Shown: positions 34,723 through 38,232 of the stretch, piece after piece
Layout: each line of letters begins with the position of its first letter
Position numbering within the stretch: the stretch's first letter is position 1
Assembly (NCBI GenBank): GCA_031553005.1
Contig: JAVBMA010000020.1
Span: 1 to 38,232 of the forward strand
Origin: RGIG9379 sp031553005
Lineage (GTDB): Bacteria; Bacteroidota; Bacteroidia; Bacteroidales; Paludibacteraceae
DNA: 38,232 nt
Reading direction: 5' to 3'
Made by a program: the position numbers and the translations under genes
The notes under the pieces: model-generated
Told to the model about the DNA's origin: nothing
What the model saw: the letters and a program-made list of their open reading frames with translations, nothing else
Database searches by the model: none

Positions 34723-35014
34723 ATATTAAGGTTTTGGTACTTTCTATATTTTTTTTGAGATAGGAGTTCCGGATGGGTTGCTCTTCCAACAAATCTACTT
34801 GTCTTCCCAAAACGTTTTCCAGCGCATATTTAAAATCAAAATAATTAAGAAAGTAATCTTTAATTGCATTTTTATCAAAATCTACAATCAAATCCACATC
34901 GCTTTGCTCATTAAATTTGTCGGTAAGAACAGAGCCAAAAGCAAACAATCGCCTTACCTTGTATTTACGGCACAAGTCTTTTATTTGATAAATATGGCTG
35001 TCGAGAAAGTTCAT
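34715..35014 (-). CDS. MntA-type nucleotidyltransferase antitoxin
   Basis: 99 residues of minimal nucleotidyltransferase. FAFGSVLTDKFNEQSDVDLIVDF gives Gly27-Ser28 and the Asp39/Asp41 metal pair, and VDLLEEQPIRNSYLKKNI is the family C-terminus. MntA proteins AMPylate HepT RNase toxins to silence them. I start at the ATG of MNFLDSHIY (35014). An upstream ATG (35134) would add 40 residues without similarity to the family. The partner hepT downstream is degenerate. Confidence 0.82.
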   Translation of the reverse strand: MNFLDSHIYQIKDLCRKYKVRRLFAFGSVLTDKFNEQSDVDLIVDFDKNAIKDYFLNYFDFKYALENVLGRQVDLLEEQPIRNSYLKKNIESTKTLISG

Positions 35015-35146
35015 AATGCTTATATTTTCAATGACAAAGGTGGCAATTTTTTTGAAAACATAAAAGAGAAATATCTGCAAAAATGATACCGGAATTTCAA
35101 CTGATGATAAAGGCTCCTTGTCTGAATCATTCAAAATATCAGTAGA

Positions 35147-35310
35147 TTACAGCCACTGTTTTACAAAAAAAACAAAATTGTCGCTTCCTGCTAATTTTTT
35201 AATTGTACCGAATCCGGTATAATTAAATTTGTGATTAAACAGAACTTCCCACTCCCCAATATATTATATTCAATGATGCGATGTTTCGGCAATCCATTTT
35301 TGAGGAGACA
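35147..35310 (-). pseudogene. Decayed KilA-N domain fragment
   Basis: In the minus strand, 35147-35257 reads GEWEVLFNHKFN, then YTGFGTIKKLAGSDNF, then VFFVKQWL and a stop. This resembles the middle of KilA-N domains (WE.L.NP.FN..EF..I...AG.N.F..SVK.WI). Upstream, similar codons continue in another frame (RIIEYN), implying a frameshift. It has neither the start nor the end of a gene. KilA-N proteins are phage-related DNA-binding factors. The match is by eye only. Confidence 0.45.
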
Positions 35311-35339
35311 TTCAAAAATGTGGTTTTGCTGATTGATTG

Positions 35340-35367
35340 TTAAACCCCTCATAAATGTGGGGTTTAA
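35340..35367. other. Hairpin upstream of cassette 2
   Basis: Nine-bp perfect stem TTAAACCCC / GGGGTTTAA with a 10-base loop. It may be a terminator for transcription from either side; only short A/T runs follow. Confidence 0.4.
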
Positions 35368-35511
35368 AATCCGGATTGTTCAATATTTCCCACAAACCAA
35401 GATATTCAAAATATAACAGGTAAAAATGTATCTATTTTTGTTCTCGCTTTGTAGTTTAATAAATTGATGCCTATCTGTTATATATGATTCAAAATAAATA
35501 TTTGTTTAACA

Positions 35512-35543
35512 TTTGTTTTGTTTTATTCGTTTTTATAACTTTA
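35512..35543 (+). promoter_or_regulatory. Promoter of cassette 2
   Basis: TTTG at 35512-35515, a 20-base spacer, and TAACTTTA at 35536-35543, three bases from the first 15-bp repeat. Same geometry as cassette 1. Confidence 0.6.
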
Positions 35544-35546
35544 CGG

Positions 35547-35561
35547 CTCCTAAATGACAAC
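35547..35561 (+). repeat. 15-bp repeat of cassette 2, first copy
   Basis: CTCCTAAATGACAAC, at the expected transcription start and directly upstream of the 35-codon frame. Confidence 0.8.
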
Positions 35562-35566
35562 TGAAA

Positions 35567-35674
35567 ATGGGCATAAAAAGATTTATGGCTCGCTATGGTT
35601 TCGTGTATCCGAAAGGGGCGCGACGTTGTTGTCAACGTAGGAAACCTAAAGCGAGCCTTTTGTTTTACTCCTAA
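35567..35674 (+). CDS. Possible 35-residue leader peptide of cassette 2
   Basis: ATG to TAA, 35 codons, basic and Cys-containing (GARRCCQRR, ends LLFYS). It has the same length, similar start distance and same stop context as the frame in cassette 1. About 20 of 35 residues agree. The two copies differ by compensating one-base indels, so the frame is kept; this favours translation. Both single-base substitutions in the last 60 bases change the amino acid but not the RNA fold; this favours RNA. Either way it overlaps the structured leader. Confidence 0.4.
   Translation: MGIKRFMARYGFVYPKGARRCCQRRKPKASLLFYS
35587..35666 (+). ncRNA. Structured leader RNA of cassette 2
   Basis: An outer 8-bp stem GGCTCGCT / AGCGAGCC (35587-35594 with 35650-35657) encloses a hairpin with CGTG / CGCG and TCC-GAAA-GGG pairing (35602-35622), the perfect hairpin ACGTTG-TTGT-CAACGT (35623-35638), and AGG-AAA-CCT (35639-35647). 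TTTTGTTTT follows the outer stem, as in an intrinsic terminator. The fold is the same as in cassette 1. Function as an attenuator, a cis-sensor or a released small RNA is inferred. Confidence 0.55.
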
Positions 35675-35682
35675 ATGACAAC
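35668..35682 (+). repeat. 15-bp repeat of cassette 2, second copy
   Basis: CTCCTAAATGACAAC, 121 bases after the first copy, contains the stop of the 35-codon frame and ends five bases before the ATG of the 77-residue gene. Confidence 0.8.
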
Positions 35683-35687
35683 TAACT

Positions 35688-35921
35688 ATGACAAAAGAAG
35701 AATTTGGTTTTGACTTGCAACCCTTGATTGTGCTTCTAAAAGAAGATGCAACCTTGGAATTTGTGTTGGAACAACTGTACAATGTGTACTTCCGTTTTAC
35801 CGAACTTGCTTTTAGAGCGAGTAACAGCGAAAGCGAACCAATCTATGAAAATGCAATCATAGCACGTTATTGGCTTGAGAGGATGATTACGCTCTTTGAA
35901 GAAATGCGGTTAAAAGAGTAA
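35688..35921 (+). CDS. Small helical protein of cassette 2 (77 aa), unknown
   Basis: 77 residues, acidic, helical, soluble. Homologue of the cassette 1 protein: FDLQPL..LL, VYFRFTELAFRAS, YWLERM and LFEEMR are the conserved blocks. The Arg/Glu-rich C-terminal helix (WLERMITLFEEMRLKE) is the best conserved end. No domain is recognised. The gene starts 13 bases after the stop of the 35-codon frame and is followed by an intrinsic terminator at 35951. Two diverged copies each kept with leader and terminator argue that the protein is real. Confidence 0.7.
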   Translation: MTKEEFGFDLQPLIVLLKEDATLEFVLEQLYNVYFRFTELAFRASNSESEPIYENAIIARYWLERMITLFEEMRLKE

Positions 35922-35950
35922 ATTAACGTGAATTTTGGGACATCTAAGAA

Positions 35951-35991
35951 ACAAACCGTGGTATGAAAATGCTGCGGTTTGTTGTTTTTTT
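35951..35991 (+). terminator. Terminator of cassette 2
   Basis: Stem ACAAACCG / CGGTTTGT (35951-35958 with 35975-35982), a 16-base loop, then a T-rich run. The IS3 element is inserted directly after the T-run. Confidence 0.8.
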
Positions 35992-36148
35992 CTGTCTCGT
36001 CCTAAAAAAAGTTTACCAGATTTATAAATAAGAAAGTTATCAAAATAGTTTAAAATTATAGTCCTGTTATAGGTTTACAGAAAGAGTTTGTAAACTTATA
36101 AAAAATAGTCATAGTTACATTGTTGATATTACATTTTATGTTTCCACT

Positions 36149-36216
36149 CAATTATTTTTTCTTTTCAAATCCCCTTTCAAAAGCTACAAGGGTGTTTGAA
36201 AAGAAAAAAATAATTG
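36149..36216. terminator. Hairpin at the 3' end of the IS transcript
   Basis: A nearly perfect stem of about 21 bp (CAATTATTTTTTCTTTTCAAA against its inverse at 36195-36216). It lies 14 bases past the orfB stop and would insulate the element or end its transcript. Confidence 0.6.
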
Positions 36217-36229
36217 CTCTGTGTTTTAA

Positions 36230-37129
36230 TTACAACTTTATAGCTGTATTTTCATTGAATGTCTCTTTAGACCAATGCTTTTTAAGGTAACCCTTTTGTA
36301 AGTGGGCTTGTTCGGGTGTAAGTAATCCACAACAAGAGTGAGGGCGCTTAGTATTGTAAATATGTATTATCTGGTCAATACGCTCTCTTGCCTCTGCAAA
36401 ACTATTATATACTCCATCATTGTATATCCATTCGGTTTTTAGTATTCCATTTATTCTTTCGGCTAAAGCATTCTCATAAGGATCACTTTGTTCGGTCATG
36501 CTGATCTTAATGCGGTTGGCTTTCAATATTTCTGTATATTGACTACAACAATACTGGATGCCTCTGTCAGAGTGGTGGATTAATTGCGTTCTCTCTATTG
36601 ATTTGACTGAGCCTAAAGCCATGTTTAGGGCATCAACTCCTCCTTGCGCTGATAAGTTCTCACTTAAGTGGTAACCTACTATCTTACGGGAATAAGCATC
36701 TGTTATCAAAAACAAATAGGCAAATCCTTCTTGTGTATCAATGTAGGTAATATCGCTTACCCATATTTTATTTGCTTGTTTTATGATCATGTATCTGATT
36801 AAATTTGGATATTTATTAAACCAGTGTTTTGATTGTGTGGTAAATATCCTGCGTTTCCGTCTCTTTACCAATAATCCGTTTTTTCGTAAAAGTTCGAATA
36901 AAGCATCCCTGCCTATATCTATCCCTTTTTCCTGAAGAATATGCCACAGCTTGCGTGTTCCAATGGAGGGCATATGCCGGCGGTGTTCAAGTATCATACT
37001 TAGGATAGCTTGTTCTTCAAACACTTTTACTGATTGTGATTTAAAATGTTTGTGGTGAGCTTGGCGTGTGTAGCCAAACAGTCCGCACAGGTCGCCAAGT
37101 GTTACTTCCCTGTACCTTTGCCGGAGCAT
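36230..37129 (-). CDS. IS3-family transposase OrfB (DDE domain)
   Basis: 299 residues from the first Met. HTH_21-like region (RHMPSIGTRKLWHILQEKG) then an rve integrase core with Asp126 (WVSDITYI), Asp188 (HHSDRGIQY) and Glu224 (ALAERING). The 35-residue spacing between the second Asp and the Glu is the DD(35)E arrangement. The active enzyme is expected as an OrfAB fusion made by -1 frameshift at 37150-37156, since the orfB frame is open upstream through that site. All catalytic residues are present. Confidence 0.93.
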   Translation of the reverse strand: MLRQRYREVTLGDLCGLFGYTRQAHHKHFKSQSVKVFEEQAILSMILEHRRHMPSIGTRKLWHILQEKGIDIGRDALFELLRKNGLLVKRRKRRIFTTQSKHWFNKYPNLIRYMIIKQANKIWVSDITYIDTQEGFAYLFLITDAYSRKIVGYHLSENLSAQGGVDALNMALGSVKSIERTQLIHHSDRGIQYCCSQYTEILKANRIKISMTEQSDPYENALAERINGILKTEWIYNDGVYNSFAEARERIDQIIHIYNTKRPHSCCGLLTPEQAHLQKGYLKKHWSKETFNENTAIKL

Positions 37130-37524
37130 TTCGACTGCTTGGCATCGAAGTTTTTTCTTATGGGTAATTCATATGTTCTTTCAGCTAAAGATATAAGTGT
37201 CTCCAGGGCATCGATCTTCAGATTGCTTTTGCTTAATAGTTCTTTGAGCTGTCTGTTTTCGGCTTCTAATGCTTCTAGTTTTATTGCTTCTTTATCTTCT
37301 TCCTGCTTCATGGTAGGTAAAGATAGATATTTATCGGCTAAGTGTTCACGAACTTCTTGTTCATATTTACTTATCCAGCCATGAAGTGTTTTGTAATCTC
37401 CAATATTAAATTGTTTTAGTATCTCCCACATTTCTTTTTTACCTGTTAGATACTCTTCTACTGCCGCTAATTGTACTGATTTGGGATAGCGCGTGTACTT
37501 GCGTTTTTGTTTTTGTCCTGACAT
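37102..37524 (-). CDS. IS3-family OrfA (HTH and leucine zipper)
   Basis: 140 residues. A basic N-terminal HTH (YPKSVQLAAVEEYLTGKKEMWEILKQFNIGDYKTLHGWISKYE) binds the IS ends. A coiled leucine zipper follows (LEALEAENRQLKELLSKSNLKIDALETLI). It overlaps orfB by 28 bases, in the -1 frame. The last codons contain the A AAA AAC slippery heptamer. Confidence 0.92.
   Translation of the reverse strand: MSGQKQKRKYTRYPKSVQLAAVEEYLTGKKEMWEILKQFNIGDYKTLHGWISKYEQEVREHLADKYLSLPTMKQEEDKEAIKLEALEAENRQLKELLSKSNLKIDALETLISLAERTYELPIRKNFDAKQSKCSGKGTGK
37150..37156 (-). promoter_or_regulatory. -1 ribosomal frameshift site (A AAA AAC) of the IS
   Basis: On the minus strand the heptamer reads A AAA AAC in the zero frame of orfA (AGA AAA AAC). 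A -1 slip continues as CTT CGA TGC CAA in the orfB frame and reaches MLRQRY without a stop. Confidence 0.85.
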
Positions 37525-37577
37525 AGGTTGACTTGGGTTTACGGTAAACCTATTATAGGACGAGACATTCGGTTGTT

Positions 37578-37595
37578 TGTCTCATCCTAAAAAAA
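37578..37595 (+). repeat. Second IS-end-like sequence beside the IS
   Basis: TGTCTCATCCTAAAAAAA, 10 bases past the right end of the IS, matches the left inverted repeat with one change. It points rightwards like a left end of a related element, but no transposase follows. Confidence 0.55.
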
Positions 37596-37649
37596 TCAGT
37601 TGGATTCAAGCGGAATTTAGTCTGCATGAAGTAGATTTCAGCCAGAATC

Positions 37650-37727
37650 AAGTGAAAACAAGTGGGAAATGAAAAAAATCAAGTCGAAACAAGTCGAGAA
37701 TAACGAGATTTAAGTGAAAACAAGTCG
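37650..37727. repeat. Three 16-bp repeats with 31-bp period
   Basis: AAGTGAAAACAAGTGG (37650), AAGTCGAAACAAGTCG (37681) and AAGTGAAAACAAGTCG (37712), each 31 bases apart. Each unit itself has two AAGTSG words ten bases apart. The period is about three helical turns, so an array for one protein side of the DNA is likely. Confidence 0.65.
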
Positions 37728-37740
37728 AATTCACTTAAAT
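37708..37740. repeat. Perfect inverted repeat overlapping the third unit
   Basis: ATTTAAGTGAA / TTCACTTAAAT, 11-bp arms with an 11-base centre. No T-run follows on the side of the DUF4143 gene end, so operator or hairpin are both possible. Confidence 0.6.
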
Positions 37741-37805
37741 TCTAGCCTCTGTTCAGGCTCTGTTCACTCAACTGTGTCAGAAACAACAGGTGAAATAGGC
37801 ATTGT

Positions 37806-38232
37806 TTATAGTTCAACTTTTCTCAAAAAGTCACTCAACCCGCAAACTTCCACATCATTTTTAAATGGATAAGATGCCGATACAGGAGAAACAATATATG
37901 TTTTATCCGGTTTTATGGTTTCTATAGCACTCCAAAAGCCTTTAGTTACCTGTGGTGCCGATGAGGCTTTGCATTCTACTGCTATCATTCGGGTACCCTT
38001 CTCAATAAGCAAATCTAACTCATCCCCTGTAGCACTACGGTAAAAAGAAAATTTGCAATCTTTCAATGAAGAAATGATATTTTCAATTACAAAGCCTTCC
38101 CAAGATGATCCAAAAACAGGGTTGCCCATCAGGGAATTGAAATCATCCACTTGTAGCAGTCGATGTAATAACCCGCTATCTCTCACATAAATTTTGGGAG
38201 ATTTAACCAAACGTTTCTTGATATTCTTCTCA
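37806..38232 (-). CDS. DUF4143-containing AAA ATPase, C-terminal part (5' end outside window)
   Basis: About 141 C-terminal residues. NIKKRLVKSPKIYVRDSGLLHRLL is the usual start of DUF4143 in archaeal-type ATPases of the ATP_bind/DUF4143 family. GSSWEGFVIENII and FSFYRSATGDELDLLIE (a nuclease-like E..D.hh motif with VECKAS) complete it. The E/D/ExK pattern resembles restriction-type nuclease folds. The AAA domain should lie beyond position 38232. The frame is open to the window edge, so a TTG near 38210 is not the true start. Function is unsettled. Confidence 0.88.
   Translation of the reverse strand, partial: EKNIKKRLVKSPKIYVRDSGLLHRLLQVDDFNSLMGNPVFGSSWEGFVIENIISSLKDCKFSFYRSATGDELDLLIEKGTRMIAVECKASSAPQVTKGFWSAIETIKPDKTYIVSPVSASYPFKNDVEVCGLSDFLRKVEL

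Larger units (their letters stand above)
35993..37567. mobile_element. IS3-family insertion sequence, complete (1575 bp)
   Basis: Imperfect 25-bp terminal inverted repeats: left TGTCTCGTCCTA, six A, GTTTACC (35993-36017); right is its inverse with a different central hexamer (37543-37567). Both flanks carry TTC (35990-35992 and 37568-37570), a 3-bp target duplication as expected for IS3. The element contains orfA and orfB on the minus strand with a frameshift signal, so it looks intact. It abuts the terminator of cassette 2. Confidence 0.9.

Noticed and set aside
35489..35782. 97-codon minus-strand frame across the cassette 2 leader
   Set aside because: Antisense to the conserved promoter, leader and start of the 77-residue gene; the counterpart does not exist in cassette 1.
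37650..37727. CRISPR array
   Set aside because: Units of 16 bp with 15-base AT-rich spacers, only three copies, no cas genes.
27864..38232. Second copy of the tRNA-Asp 3' end (attR) within the window
   Set aside because: No match to GGTTCGAGTCCCGTCC found by eye downstream of the integrase, so the other end is outside or the site differs.

Overview
The window is a chromosomal segment of an AT-rich member of the Bacteroidota, most likely order Bacteroidales. Evidence for this: promoters of the TTTG-N19..21-TAnnTTTG type, exported proteins with Bacteroidota-style lipoprotein signals (SC-SKKD, SC-KDDS), DUF1573 proteins, an ORF6N protein, and a Bacteroidetes-type tyrosine integrase. I cannot name genus or species safely.

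Positions 1-27.86 kb are ordinary core genome. Left to right: a FAD dehydrogenase, an exported EEP-family phosphatase and a surface lipoprotein with a parallel beta-helix; an acyltransferase/omega-amidase pair (5.0-6.4 kb); an 841-base gap holding two near-identical tandem small-RNA genes exactly 300 bases apart; a VOC protein, a 56-residue acidic protein and a membrane-anchored nitroreductase; a minus-strand redox-type cluster (DUF1573, CcdA/ArsG-like permease, ArsF-like and TlpA-like thioredoxin folds, both without a full CxxC); meaB; a second DUF1573 protein; two exported peptidases (M23, C69-like); peroxiredoxin, GNAT, glycosyltransferase, murB, ORF6N, purA, an SLC13 permease, a membrane metallophosphoesterase, and tRNA-Asp.

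From the 3' end of tRNA-Asp (27,863) to the end of the window lies an accessory region that looks like an integrated island. It starts with a terminator, paired palindromic repeats and a tyrosine recombinase. Its cargo is toxin-antitoxin or defence-like: an HTH/AbiEii pair with a palindromic operator, a Fic protein with an AbiEi-like N-terminus preceded by four 24-bp iterons, a MNT-HEPN fusion, a MntA antitoxin with a truncated HepT toxin, a decayed KilA-N fragment, a complete IS3-family element (25-bp ends, TTC target duplication, A AAA AAC frameshift site), a second iteron-like array, and the end of a DUF4143 ATPase gene.

The most unusual thing here is a twin cassette inside the island (33,023-33,483 minus and 35,512-35,991 plus). 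Each copy has the same order of parts: promoter with 20-bp spacing, a 15-bp repeat, a structured leader that also encodes an exactly 35-residue ORF, the 15-bp repeat again, a 75-77 residue protein gene, and a terminator. The leader is much better conserved between copies than the protein. The cassettes point outward and flank the nucleotidyltransferase/HEPN genes. I do not recognise this unit.
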